From the IMG/VR virus record IMGVR_UViG_3300031841_004194, positions 1 through 37,163 of that record: 37,163 nucleotides of DNA. One strand, written 5' to 3'. Under the pieces are notes generated by a model. The model saw only the letters and a list, made by a program, of their open reading frames with translations, searched no databases and had not been told where the DNA came from. Below, piece by piece: positions 19,823-28,920 of this stretch; within the stretch, counting starts at the first letter, position 1, and the number at the start of each line of letters is the position of its first letter. Source of the DNA: a virus. The position numbers and the translations under genes were made by a program.

Positions 19823-22126
19823 ATGAGCTTTAAATCAATAGCACTTAAAGATTCACCAGGTTGGTTTTATGACCACTTGGAAACATCCGGCACAGCCATG
19901 CTGGATGCGTCCGGTAACGGTGCTGATGGCGTTTATGTTGGCTCGCCAACGCTTAACCAGCGCTCTTTAACGTTTTTACCGCACGAGGGTCGATCTGTTT
20001 TATTTAGCGGTGCTAAACGTGCCACTGTACCGGCTGGCATTGTTACCACCACAACGTACACGTATGAGTTTTTAATTCGCCCCGAAACCGTTAGCGGCGT
20101 GCAGTGTTTAGCGCACGATGGCACGAATGGGCTTTATATTAACAACGGGAAATTCTCGTTTTATTATTCATCTGCTTATCACGATGCAGACACAACGCTG
20201 GTGGCAGGTAATAAATACTTACTGCACCTTGTTGTTACCGCTGGCGAGGTTGAGTTTGTTGTTAATCGGGTATCAGACGGTACATCATCCAGCGCACCGA
20301 TATTTAACGCTACCACACTATTCGCAGAAGATGGTGGCGGTAATGAATTGAATGTTAGTGCGTGTATCTCCGCTTGTTATCCGGGCTTGGCGTTAACGGG
20401 TTTTAAAATTCGTAAGCGCTATAGAGAGAGCTTTAAAGTCGGCTATCACAAAATTATTGATAATCTAAATCCAACGTTGCATTTAACGTTATCTGAGACA
20501 TCTGGCACAGTTGCTTATGATATTTCGGGTAATGAACACGATGGAGCTATAAATGGCTCGCCAGTGATGGGGCAGGAACCTGGGCCTTTGCATCAAAGTC
20601 GGCTGAAGGCTATGAAGTTTGATGGTGTTGATGACGGGATAAAACAAATAACAGGAATAACCGTATCTTCAACTGCTAGAACAATTAACTGCTGGGTAAA
20701 ACCAGATCACGCACCTGGGGCATTTCCAGCTTCTGAAGTCGTAGAATCAACAAATATGGCTATATCTTGGGATCACCCTAGTGATGCAAGCTTCAGGGGT
20801 ATGGCTTATGTTTATAGTGGAGGTTTTTATAAAGTATTTTTTCAAGACTTAGATACCAGCTTACAAATGTTGACTGTTGTTTTTAATGGTGTAGATATAC
20901 GTACATATAGAAATGGAGTTTATCAAAATACAGCTCCTGCTGCTGTTTCTATTGGAACTAATATGGATGTTTCTATTGGAAACCACTTAACAGCATCACA
21001 ACCATTTGCAGGTGGTATTGGTGAAGTATTTATAAATGATGCAGATGTGACTGTTCAACAAATCAAACAAATCTACGAAGCTGGAAAGTCACGGTATGCG
21101 GCTGAGGTTATTAGCTACCGACCAGTGAATTATTTTAGAAAGAACGAGGCGAGCGGTAATGCTGTTGATTTAGGTTCGCTGGGTAACGATGGCGTTTGGA
21201 CTGGTACGCCAGCTTACAGCCAAGCATCCGAAATTATTAGTAACGAACCAAATAACAAATCTATAGCGATAACAACAGCAGAATCGCTAGCGTTTACTAG
21301 CCACGCTGCGACGACAACCTATTCATTATTATCTATTATTAAGCCTGCTGCGCTAACAGGCTCGCAATATATTTTCACTGATGAAACAGACGGGCTTAAA
21401 CTCAACGGCGCAAAACTTGGGCTCTATTACTCAGCGACAGAACATGATGCAAATACAACACTGGTAGCGGGTGAACCGCACCTTGTTGGCGTTTCTGTAG
21501 ATGCTGGCTCGGCAACATTTAACTTAGATGGCGTTAGTGATGGTGCAGCGGCTAGTGTCACGGCATTTGCGCCGACTAAAATGTATAACTTAACGTATGC
21601 TGGTATAGGTGACGAATCAGCCGTATTTACAACGCCACTAACTGATGATGAATTTTTAGATATTTATGAAATGGCGTCATTCTTAGCGCCGTTTTACGGC
21701 TTTGCAGGCAACATCACCGAATCACTACCTGCCACTGATTTTTACGTGCGAGCAAATGAATTAGACACAGGCACCTTTATTGCTGATGCGCAAATGCTTG
21801 GCGATAACACGTACACGTTTGATTTTAGCCAAATAACGGGCTACGAAGAATACGCTAATGAAGTGCTATTAACGTGCCTACCAAAAACGGGCAAACGCAG
21901 ACTTAACAGCACAGCGTATGCAGTAGGTGACTATTATTTACCGGCGGACGTAACCGCCAATAACCATATTTATAAGGTAACCGTTGCTGGCACAACAGCA
22001 TCCAGTGAACCAACATTAGACCAAGCAGGTGGCACTACGGTTGACGGTGGCGTAACAGTACAAGATATGGGTGTTTGCCCAACGCCGATAACTCAAATTA
22101 GCTACGCTGAAACGATAGAACTCTAA
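19823..22126 (+). CDS. surface protein with three LamG/ConA-like domains
   Basis: 767 aa. Three units start with YDHLETSGTAMLDASGNGAD (about 16), LHLTLSETSGTVAYDISGNE (about 221) and NYFRKNEASGNAVDLGSLG (about 440), each a LamG-type sandwich of about 200 residues. Units 1 and 3 share HDA-TTLVAG and VSDG motifs. Unit 2 has a different core encoded by a visibly more A+T-rich stretch (about 20620-21080). The C-terminal part holds Y-x4-PADVTANNHIYKVTVAGTT. It probably binds glycans on the host or in the environment. Confidence 0.82.
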   Translation: MSFKSIALKDSPGWFYDHLETSGTAMLDASGNGADGVYVGSPTLNQRSLTFLPHEGRSVLFSGAKRATVPAGIVTTTTYTYEFLIRPETVSGVQCLAHDGTNGLYINNGKFSFYYSSAYHDADTTLVAGNKYLLHLVVTAGEVEFVVNRVSDGTSSSAPIFNATTLFAEDGGGNELNVSACISACYPGLALTGFKIRKRYRESFKVGYHKIIDNLNPTLHLTLSETSGTVAYDISGNEHDGAINGSPVMGQEPGPLHQSRLKAMKFDGVDDGIKQITGITVSSTARTINCWVKPDHAPGAFPASEVVESTNMAISWDHPSDASFRGMAYVYSGGFYKVFFQDLDTSLQMLTVVFNGVDIRTYRNGVYQNTAPAAVSIGTNMDVSIGNHLTASQPFAGGIGEVFINDADVTVQQIKQIYEAGKSRYAAEVISYRPVNYFRKNEASGNAVDLGSLGNDGVWTGTPAYSQASEIISNEPNNKSIAITTAESLAFTSHAATTTYSLLSIIKPAALTGSQYIFTDETDGLKLNGAKLGLYYSATEHDANTTLVAGEPHLVGVSVDAGSATFNLDGVSDGAAASVTAFAPTKMYNLTYAGIGDESAVFTTPLTDDEFLDIYEMASFLAPFYGFAGNITESLPATDFYVRANELDTGTFIADAQMLGDNTYTFDFSQITGYEEYANEVLLTCLPKTGKRRLNSTAYAVGDYYLPADVTANNHIYKVTVAGTTASSEPTLDQAGGTTVDGGVTVQDMGVCPTPITQISYAETIEL

Positions 22127-22680
22127 TGGCAGCTTTTGGTAGCAATTTTACACTAACTGAACAGGCGGCTTTTGGTAGTGATTTTGTTAGCAATACAATT
22201 GTCACTTTAGGTTCATTTACTGAATCGTCTGTATTTAATGAGCCTACAGCTAGTAAGGCATTTATTTGTGGCTCTATTGGTGAGTCAAGTGGGTTTAATG
22301 GCATAACGAGTTATAAGGTTTTTCAGCTTGATCAAATAGCTGAAGTATCTGTATTTAATGGGTTAATAATTAGCAAGTCTTTACGGCTAGGCGCGTTTTC
22401 AGAGGGGTCGTTGGTTGCTGATTTAGTGTCGTCTAAGGCGGTTCAGTTGGGTGTGTTTACAGGATTTAGCGCATTTAACAGTATTAGTGCAGGTAAGCTT
22501 TTTTGCTTAGATCCCTTTGGCGAGGCTAGTTTATTTCGTTCGTTGGTTGGTGAGATATCTGGGCAGGCTTATTTATGTACGATTTCGTCTGATAAGGTTA
22601 TTAAATTGTTAGAGAATAAAATTATGAATGTGTCATCTAATCAACAAATAAAACGTAGGTCAGATATATGTCTGCATTAA
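22126..22680 (+). CDS. protein of six 20-residue repeats
   Basis: 184 aa, starting in the previous stop (TAATG). From about residue 28 to 147 the chain is six consecutive 20-residue units, each near L-G-x-F-x-E-x-S-x-F-N-x5-K-x-F-x, for example LGSFTESSVFNEPTASKAFI and CGSIGESSGFNGITSYKVFQ. Regular beta-type repeats of this length suggest a solenoid or fibre shaft. The C-terminal 37 residues are different and basic. It lies behind the LamG protein and may form its stalk. Family not recognised. Confidence 0.75.
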   Translation: MAAFGSNFTLTEQAAFGSDFVSNTIVTLGSFTESSVFNEPTASKAFICGSIGESSGFNGITSYKVFQLDQIAEVSVFNGLIISKSLRLGAFSEGSLVADLVSSKAVQLGVFTGFSAFNSISAGKLFCLDPFGEASLFRSLVGEISGQAYLCTISSDKVIKLLENKIMNVSSNQQIKRRSDICLH

Positions 22681-22997
22681 TAGTAACAGGTGATGATGCA
22701 TTGTTTATATGTGAAGCAACAAAGGAGGGTGCTAGCTTTGTTATTGACCCGTCTGCAACGGTTAAAGCGGCGCTTGTATCGCTAGATGGTGAGCGTGTTC
22801 TTATTGACGCTGTCACCTGCGATGTTTCTCATGAGCAGGCAGATTGGGCGGTATCGTCCATTGTTGTTGTGTTTCCTAAGTCGTTAACTGCCGGTGTTGA
22901 TGAGTACGAAGATGCAACGATAGAGCTGCAAATAGACGATGCTATTGTCAATACGTGGTTTTTTCCTGTGTACATTAAAAAGGGAAACATCAGCTGA
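22668..22997 (+). CDS. 109-aa connector-region protein
   Basis: It overlaps the repeat-protein gene by 13 nt. LIVTGDDALFICEATKEGAS, IDPSATVKAALVS and VVVFPKSLTAGVDEYEDATI are shared with small virion proteins found at head-tail junctions. Probably a head completion or stopper protein; the exact role is uncertain. Confidence 0.65.
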   Translation: MSALIVTGDDALFICEATKEGASFVIDPSATVKAALVSLDGERVLIDAVTCDVSHEQADWAVSSIVVVFPKSLTAGVDEYEDATIELQIDDAIVNTWFFPVYIKKGNIS

Positions 22998-23018
22998 TGT
23001 TTTGCGAAAGGTAGCGCT

Positions 23019-23324
23019 GTGGCTTTCCCTACGTTTCCCGCCGATGCGTTTATTAATGCCCTGGGCGATGGTGACCTTGTTCACATTGGGCAGCATGGCG
23101 CGCGCCCGATCGACGGTATTTTGTCGGTTGAGGGGGCGACAGAGTCAGACGGTGAATATGCGCTGTACATAGAGGTTATTACGTTAGACGTGCTAGATAT
23201 TGACGCGGGTCGGTTGGTTAAAAATGAAATAATTAAACAAGGCGCAAACGAATTTATTATTACCGCCATTCCACCGGCTGATATGGGCATGGTAGAAGTG
23301 GTGCTGGAAAGGAAAGTTAAATGA
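23019..23324 (+). CDS. head-tail joining protein (gpFII-like)
   Basis: 101 aa with GTG start behind AAAGG. AFPTFPADAFINALGDGDLV and EIIKQGANEFIITAIPPADM have the size and beta-rich pattern of lambda FII/head-tail attachment proteins. It overlaps the next gene by ATGA. Confidence 0.7.
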   Translation: MAFPTFPADAFINALGDGDLVHIGQHGARPIDGILSVEGATESDGEYALYIEVITLDVLDIDAGRLVKNEIIKQGANEFIITAIPPADMGMVEVVLERKVK

Positions 23325-23728
23325 GATTAATGCCGATTATTACCCTCATCAAAGATGCGGTTGGTGCGCTAGACCATGTTGGCCCGGCAAGATCGCTGGC
23401 GGCTGTACCCGACGATGCTGTGTTGCCGTCTGCTTATGTGCACCCAATGGTAGATAAAGCCACGTCTAACAGCATGTTGGGTATGAATGTATCGCAAGAA
23501 AAGGACGCTCAATTTGGGGTGTTAATTGCCGCAAAAAATATAAACACAGTCAGCGGCGTTGAAGAGCTGGAAGATATACGCGAAGCGATTAGCGCCGCGA
23601 TATTGGGCAAGCAGCCAACGGAAAATCACGGGCCTATTGAATATTTAGGTGGTCAAATAGCCGATGTAGACAGCCAGCGCATTTATTGGCGCGAGGTGTA
23701 TCAATCGGTGGATTTGCTAAGGGCTTAA
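23321..23728 (+). CDS. tail terminator protein
   Basis: 135 aa. Pattern LIKDAVGALDHVGPARSLAA, then ...DAQFGVLIAAKNI... and a C-terminal beta hairpin (RIYWREVYQSVDL) is that of gp37/gpU-type tail terminators, which cap the tail tube and join it to the head. Confidence 0.75.
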   Translation: MRLMPIITLIKDAVGALDHVGPARSLAAVPDDAVLPSAYVHPMVDKATSNSMLGMNVSQEKDAQFGVLIAAKNINTVSGVEELEDIREAISAAILGKQPTENHGPIEYLGGQIADVDSQRIYWREVYQSVDLLRA

Positions 23729-23784
23729 GCGGTAAAACGGTGGCGCAACACCTTTCAAAATGCGTATCTAAAAAAGGGTAAATA

Positions 23785-23958
23785 ATGAAAACGACAAAAG
23801 AAACGGTCAAGGTAACGCTTGATCGACCGGGTGCGCGTGCGTGCGGAAAATTTCAGGCAGGCGTTGAATATAACGTGGATAAGAAAGAGGCGCAACGCTT
23901 GGTGAATGTAAAAGGGTTTCGTTATGTCGATCAAACTACTAAAACTGGAGAAAGCTAA
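23785..23958 (+). CDS. 57-aa small protein before the tail tube gene
   Basis: ATG 23785 follows AAGGG. The protein is basic (KETVKVTLDRPGARACGKFQ, later KKEAQRLVNVKGF) and ends in the ATG of the tail tube gene (TAATG). The perfect coupling supports it as real; similar small genes occur at this place in related phages. Function unknown. Confidence 0.7.
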   Translation: MKTTKETVKVTLDRPGARACGKFQAGVEYNVDKKEAQRLVNVKGFRYVDQTTKTGES

Positions 23959-24926
23959 TGACGCAAGCAACAGGCGCGCAAGCCACATTTGCATTATATG
24001 AAGAGGACACGTACGGCGCTGATCCATCAACACCGGACGGCCAAAAGGTTTACTTGTCTCGATTTGGTTTGCAAAAAAAGCAAAACAGAATTGATTCAGA
24101 AGTATTAACAGGTGGACGCGGTGTGCCAGAACCGTTTTTGGGCAACATTGCAGTAGATGGCGCGCTAGATACCGAAATTGGCGCAGAAAGTTTAGGCTTG
24201 TTGTTTAAGCATATGCTGGGTGCGAACACAACAACCGGAGCTGGCCCGTATGTTCATACTATGACAGTTGGTGATTTGCCTGTTGGTTTAACGTGCGAAG
24301 TCGATTACGGCGCGAATATATCCGGCTCGGGGCGTTATATTAAATACAACGGTTGCCGCGTAGCATCCGCTGCGTTTGATTTTCCCGCAGAAGGCGCGTG
24401 TACTGTTAGTTTTAACATGATGGGTGCGGAAGGGGTAAAAGATTCCTCGCCGCTAGATGCTACGCTAACCGATAGTGGCCATACTACATTTAGTGCGTTT
24501 AGTGCCTCTATTGACGAAGGTGGTTCTGCATCGGCGCAGGTAAAGTCTGTTAACTTTACTATTGATAATACGTTAGATGAGGATGGGTTTGTTATTGGTG
24601 GCAACGGCGTTCGCCAAGCATTGCCAGAAGGTACAGCAAAAATCAGTGGTTCGTTAACGGCCATTTTTGAAGATACGGCGTTATTGAATAAGTCGCTGGA
24701 TGATACCGAGTCTAGCCTAAAAATTACCTTATCGCGCGGTGATGGGCTGGGTAGCGCCGGTAATGAATCAATCGAGTTTTTAATTCAACAATTAAAATAC
24801 TCACCTGCAACACCGCCCATTGAAGGGCCGCGTGGTGTCGTCATTACACTTGATTTTATTGGCTACAAGAAAGCGGCTGATCTTGGGTTTCAGCTTACGC
24901 TTAAAAACGCCGTGGCAACGATCTAA
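23958..24926 (+). CDS. major tail tube protein
   Basis: 322 aa. ATGAQATFALYEEDTYGADP, LGLLFKHMLG, YGANISGSGRYIKYNGC and VSFNMMGAEG are typical of the siphovirus tail-tube family with an N-terminal beta-sandwich and a C-terminal tube fold. It polymerises around the tape measure. It ends in the next gene's ATG (TAATG). Confidence 0.88.
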   Translation: MTQATGAQATFALYEEDTYGADPSTPDGQKVYLSRFGLQKKQNRIDSEVLTGGRGVPEPFLGNIAVDGALDTEIGAESLGLLFKHMLGANTTTGAGPYVHTMTVGDLPVGLTCEVDYGANISGSGRYIKYNGCRVASAAFDFPAEGACTVSFNMMGAEGVKDSSPLDATLTDSGHTTFSAFSASIDEGGSASAQVKSVNFTIDNTLDEDGFVIGGNGVRQALPEGTAKISGSLTAIFEDTALLNKSLDDTESSLKITLSRGDGLGSAGNESIEFLIQQLKYSPATPPIEGPRGVVITLDFIGYKKAADLGFQLTLKNAVATI

Positions 24927-25267
24927 TGTTTAAAGTAAAGAAAATAGACAGCCTATTGTGGCCGGTTGAAATTGATGTGCCACGCGAAGATGGGTCGGCG
25001 CAAACAGATACTCATTTAGTAAAAATAAAGTATCGCTACTTATCGACTGACGATTACGAACAGGCTACTAAAGAGGTTTTGGCTAAAGATTCAGATAAGG
25101 ACTTTAGAGACTTTGTGCTCGATTGGGAAGATGTCTTTGATGCAGAGGGTAATCAGTTGCCATTTAGCAGAAAAGCGCTGAACGACATTATGAGTGAACG
25201 CTGGATTGCTGCGGCCATTAATTATGGCTTTAGGGACTGCCAAGACGCAGGCTTAAGAAAAAACTAA
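24926..25267 (+). CDS. tail assembly chaperone G-like
   Basis: 113 aa, beginning with a beta-rich stretch (FKVKKIDSLLWPVEIDVPRE) and continuing helical. Position and size match lambda gpG, which coats the tape measure before tube assembly. The gene ends two codons after AGA in a slippery A-AAA-AAC, leading into the GT product. Confidence 0.8.
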   Translation: MFKVKKIDSLLWPVEIDVPREDGSAQTDTHLVKIKYRYLSTDDYEQATKEVLAKDSDKDFRDFVLDWEDVFDAEGNQLPFSRKALNDIMSERWIAAAINYGFRDCQDAGLRKN

Positions 25268-25620
25268 TAGACGTTATTCGTTTCGCGCTATCAGCGGATG
25301 ACGTCGGCTACAGCTACTGCGAGATGGCGTGCAGTAAAGAAGAAGCGGGTGGAACAGGGTGCGTTAAGTGCCCTCGCCCTGTTTTATACGAGCAAAACGT
25401 AGCTGTATTTAATTTATTCACCAAATGCCTCACCCAGTTTAGAGCCGGGTTTGCTGGACCTACCGGGCTAGATTATTCGGGCGTTAAGCAGGTGATGGAC
25501 ATTACCTGTGTAGAGCCGTCTGAGCAATTATTCAGTGATATTCAAACGCTTGAATACGCGTACCTTGAAGCGCTGAAAGATCGCAATGCAAGAGAGCCAG
25601 CGAGCAGTTCGGAAACATAA
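24926..25620 (+). CDS. tail assembly chaperone GT (-1 frameshift product)
   Basis: The heptamer A_AAA_AAC is at 25258-25264 in the zero frame, immediately before the stop at 25265. A -1 slip reads codons 24926-25264 then 25264-25620, giving about 231 aa: the G part followed by LIDVIRFALSADDVGYSYCE and a Cys-containing T domain (GCVKCPRP). The -1 frame is open through this joint and has no ribosome binding site of its own. Programmed frameshifting here is conserved in long-tailed phages. Confidence 0.87.
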
Positions 25621-25666
25621 TTATTATTAATAACATTCATTCTGCTAAACAGCGGAAGGAGACGGT

Positions 25667-28075
25667 GTGGCAACAGATTATAAAGTTGGTATTAAAATTA
25701 ATGCCGACGGTAAGCTGGCAACGCGTGAGCTTAATAACGTTGGTAAATCGGCGGAGAAAACCCAGGGGCGCGTTAAAGGGTTAGCGAAGGAATTTTCGCT
25801 GTATAAAAAAGCATTGGTTGTTGGCGCGGCGGTGGCGTTTACTCACGAGTTAGACAAGCAGGCCGAAGCGATGGATCGCATTGGTAAGACGGCGGACAAG
25901 GTTGGTTTAACGACCGATGAGCTACAAGAAATGCGCTTTGCTGGTGAGCAAACAGGCGTATCGGTTAATAATTTAGATTTATCTATGCAGCGGTTTTCTC
26001 GACGTTTAGGTGAGGCAGCTAAAGGCAAAGGTGAGCTGGTTGGCACACTGGATGACTATAATATTTCAGCGGTGGATGCAGAGGGCAACACGCGCCGAAA
26101 TGTAGACGTGCTGGGCGATTTGGCTGATGCCATTAAAAATGCAAACAGCGATCAAGAGCGGTTGCGTATTGCGTTTAAAGCGTTCGACTCTGAAGGTGCT
26201 GCGCTGGTTAACACGCTTAAAAACGGTAAAGAGGGGTTAGACGCAGGCCGTGAGGCGGCGCATCGATATAACCAGGTTGTTAGTAGTGATTCGATTCGTT
26301 CAGCAGAACGATATAACGATGCAATGGGTAAGCTAACGGGGTCGTTTACTAAGTTTAGACAAGACGCGATTACACCATTGCTGCCAGCATTAACCGAGTT
26401 TTTTGATTTACTAAACGGTGACGTGGGGACTCGCGAGCTGGATGAGGCGGCAGAGAATATAAAACGAAAAATTGCGGATATTGATGCCGAGTTGGGTCGA
26501 TTCAGATTTTTAAGAATTAACCCATTTGCAAGCAGTAGAGATTTAGAGCAAGACAAGCAAGCGTTGCTTGATGAGTTAGATATTATTGAGCGGCGAATAA
26601 CAACGTTTAATTTTAGTAAGCTGCCGGATAATAAAACACCGGGCCCTGTGATTGTGGATGGGCCGAGCAAAGAAACCACTAAAGCCCTATCATCATTAAC
26701 TGCGCTGGATGCACAGCTAAAACAACAAGCGGCTACGCTCGGTTTAAGCAGCGCTGCGGTGCTTAAATATCGATTAGAGGTTGGCGATTTAAGCGATGAG
26801 CTGGCGCTGGCTGGTGATAAAGGGGAGTCTATCAAAGCCTCGTTATTATCACGTGCGGCGGCGTTGGATTCGTTAACTAAAGCGCAGCAAGCTAATAAAG
26901 ATGCCGAAGCAGCTCGGCAAGCGTTAGAAGCACAGGGGGCCGAGTTAACCAAGTCATTATTAACACCCTTGGAGGTGTTGGCCGCTACCGAGGGGCGCTT
27001 GAATAAGCTGCGCCGTTCTGGGGTTATTTCGCAAGAAACATTGAGTAGGGCGGTTGCGCAAGCTAATAAAGTTTATCAAGAATCTAACGTTCAATTAACA
27101 GAAGCGTTGGCTATTTACGAAGCAACGCTAACGCCGCAAGAACGTTTTGTTAAGCAAGTTGAAAAGCTTAATGCCCTGCTTGATGCAGGCGCGTTTGACA
27201 ATGCCGGTGGGATGGAAACATATCGGCGCGGTGTGGAGCAGGCAAAGGAAAGTTTGTTAGAACTAAACGACGAGTCAAGCCGATTTGCGCAAGAAGCGGC
27301 GAGTAATATTCAAGATTCGTTTGCCGAGTTTTTGTTTGACCCGTTTGCAGATGGCATTGATGGTATGGCGCGTGGCTTGGCCGATACATTGCGGCGCATG
27401 GCGGCTGAGTCGCTGGCCGCGCAAGCTAATGTTGCGCTGTTGGGCAGTGGGTTTGATAAAACAGGGCAAGTTGGCGGTTTATTGGGCGATTTAGGTCGTT
27501 CGATTGGCGTGCCTGGCGTAGCGCCAGCTGAGGGGGCGGATAATGCAGGGATGCAAGGCGTTATTGATGCGGTTGTTAACACAGGCGCTAGTAGCACCGA
27601 GAAAACGATTTTACAATCAGCAGCCGATGCGGTGATTGGATCAACGGCAACAAACGTTGGTGCGTTAACTGTGCAGGCGGCTATTGCTGCACAAACAACA
27701 GCGCTTATCGCATCCAGTGCAGCGAATACGTCGGCTATTGTGGCGGCGGTTGGTGCGGGTGCTGCGAGTAGCGGTGCTTCGTCGGCATTGTCGATAGGTA
27801 CGTCTAGCACCTTTGGTAATGCTTTTTCATCCTTTTTGCCAACATTTCACACCGGCGGCATATCGCCGCGTGAGCAATTAGCAGTGCTTCTTAAAGATGA
27901 AGAGGTGTTAACAACGGGCGATTCACGGCATAGCAACAACAATAATTTACAAAGTAGTAACACGACACTTAATTTCACTATTAACGCAACCGATGGCCCT
28001 AGCGTGCTTCGTTCTCGCGGTCAGATTGAGCGCGAATTGGTGACTAGTCTAGGTCGTGCTAAAAGGAATGCATAA
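25667..28075 (+). CDS. tape measure protein
   Basis: 802 aa, GTG start with AAGGAGA. The N-terminus DYKVGIKINADGKLATRELN, a hydrophobic segment (KKALVVGAAVAFTHEL), long helical coiled coils rich in Ala, Gln and Glu, and an Ala/Ser-rich hydrophobic region near the end (about 620-720) are typical. Length predicts a tail of roughly 120 nm at 1.5 Angstrom per residue, an estimate. Confidence 0.93.
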   Translation: MATDYKVGIKINADGKLATRELNNVGKSAEKTQGRVKGLAKEFSLYKKALVVGAAVAFTHELDKQAEAMDRIGKTADKVGLTTDELQEMRFAGEQTGVSVNNLDLSMQRFSRRLGEAAKGKGELVGTLDDYNISAVDAEGNTRRNVDVLGDLADAIKNANSDQERLRIAFKAFDSEGAALVNTLKNGKEGLDAGREAAHRYNQVVSSDSIRSAERYNDAMGKLTGSFTKFRQDAITPLLPALTEFFDLLNGDVGTRELDEAAENIKRKIADIDAELGRFRFLRINPFASSRDLEQDKQALLDELDIIERRITTFNFSKLPDNKTPGPVIVDGPSKETTKALSSLTALDAQLKQQAATLGLSSAAVLKYRLEVGDLSDELALAGDKGESIKASLLSRAAALDSLTKAQQANKDAEAARQALEAQGAELTKSLLTPLEVLAATEGRLNKLRRSGVISQETLSRAVAQANKVYQESNVQLTEALAIYEATLTPQERFVKQVEKLNALLDAGAFDNAGGMETYRRGVEQAKESLLELNDESSRFAQEAASNIQDSFAEFLFDPFADGIDGMARGLADTLRRMAAESLAAQANVALLGSGFDKTGQVGGLLGDLGRSIGVPGVAPAEGADNAGMQGVIDAVVNTGASSTEKTILQSAADAVIGSTATNVGALTVQAAIAAQTTALIASSAANTSAIVAAVGAGAASSGASSALSIGTSSTFGNAFSSFLPTFHTGGISPREQLAVLLKDEEVLTTGDSRHSNNNNLQSSNTTLNFTINATDGPSVLRSRGQIERELVTSLGRAKRNA

Positions 28076-28920
28076 TGACGTTAGCAAGTTTTGTAGAAAC
28101 TCGACTAGAAATAGGTAAGGACTATGGTGCTGTTGGTGGTTCAGAGTTTAATACGACAGTTATTGAAATGGGTTCGGGTCGCGAAAAGCGTAATAGTAAT
28201 CATGCTAATAATCTTGGGCGCTGGGATTTGGGTTCTCGCAATCTCATTAAAGCGGATATTGAATATTTGCATGGTTTTTTTAGGGCGCGGCGCGGCAAGG
28301 CTCAAGGCTTTCGTTATAAAGATTGGTTGAATTTTGATGTTATAGATCAAGATGCAAAGCCAGCCGGGTATTCAACTATTCAGCTAGTGAAAGACTTTAC
28401 CGATGGCGGCGTGACAGAAACGCAAGTGATTAGTAAGCCGGTTGCTACAGAGTTTTCTATGCTGCGAAATGGTGGGGCGTTTAGCGGCTATTCGCTTGAT
28501 GATACAACGGGGGTTATTACTTTAACGGAAGATGTTTCTTTTTCTATTTCAGGAATTACTAAAGCCGCTAACGGTGTTGTTACGTCAGTTGGGCACACTT
28601 ATTCGGATGGTGATGAGATATTCATGACAGCCATCAATGGCATGACACAATTAAACGGAGTTGTTGCAATTATCAGTGGCGTGTCAGGTGATACGTTTAA
28701 TTTGAATATAGATACCACAAATTACAGCTCATATACTAGCGGTGGATTTGCTAAGAAGTTTGTGCAATCAAGCGAAACGTTGACGTGGACGGGTGAGTTT
28801 GACACGCCTGCGCGCTTTGATACGGACACATTCAAAGCGGAATTTATTCATTATAGGGATAGCGACAAAGAGGCTGTTTTTAATCTTCAACCATTGCCCG
28901 TTGTAGGGCTTAAATTATGA
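28075..28920 (+). CDS. distal tail protein, DUF2460 family with inserted E1-FCCH-like domain
   Basis: 281 aa. The N-terminal part (FVETRLEIGKDYGAVGGSEF, RWDLGSRNL, FFRARRGKAQGFRYKDW) and the end (FDTPARFDTDTFKAEF) match DUF2460, the GTA-type distal tail protein. Residues about 160-225 (ISGITKAANGVVTSVGHTYS, GDEIFMTAINGMTQLNGVV, YSSYTSGGF) form an inserted domain resembling the FCCH beta-barrel seen in other phage tail proteins. Spacing to the next gene is ATGA. Confidence 0.85.
   Translation: MTLASFVETRLEIGKDYGAVGGSEFNTTVIEMGSGREKRNSNHANNLGRWDLGSRNLIKADIEYLHGFFRARRGKAQGFRYKDWLNFDVIDQDAKPAGYSTIQLVKDFTDGGVTETQVISKPVATEFSMLRNGGAFSGYSLDDTTGVITLTEDVSFSISGITKAANGVVTSVGHTYSDGDEIFMTAINGMTQLNGVVAIISGVSGDTFNLNIDTTNYSSYTSGGFAKKFVQSSETLTWTGEFDTPARFDTDTFKAEFIHYRDSDKEAVFNLQPLPVVGLKL

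Noticed and set aside
26152-26952. Long minus-strand ORF (266 codons) within the tape measure gene
   Set aside because: It is a shadow of the opposite strand: Ser/Ala-rich, no ribosome binding site, no coherent motif.
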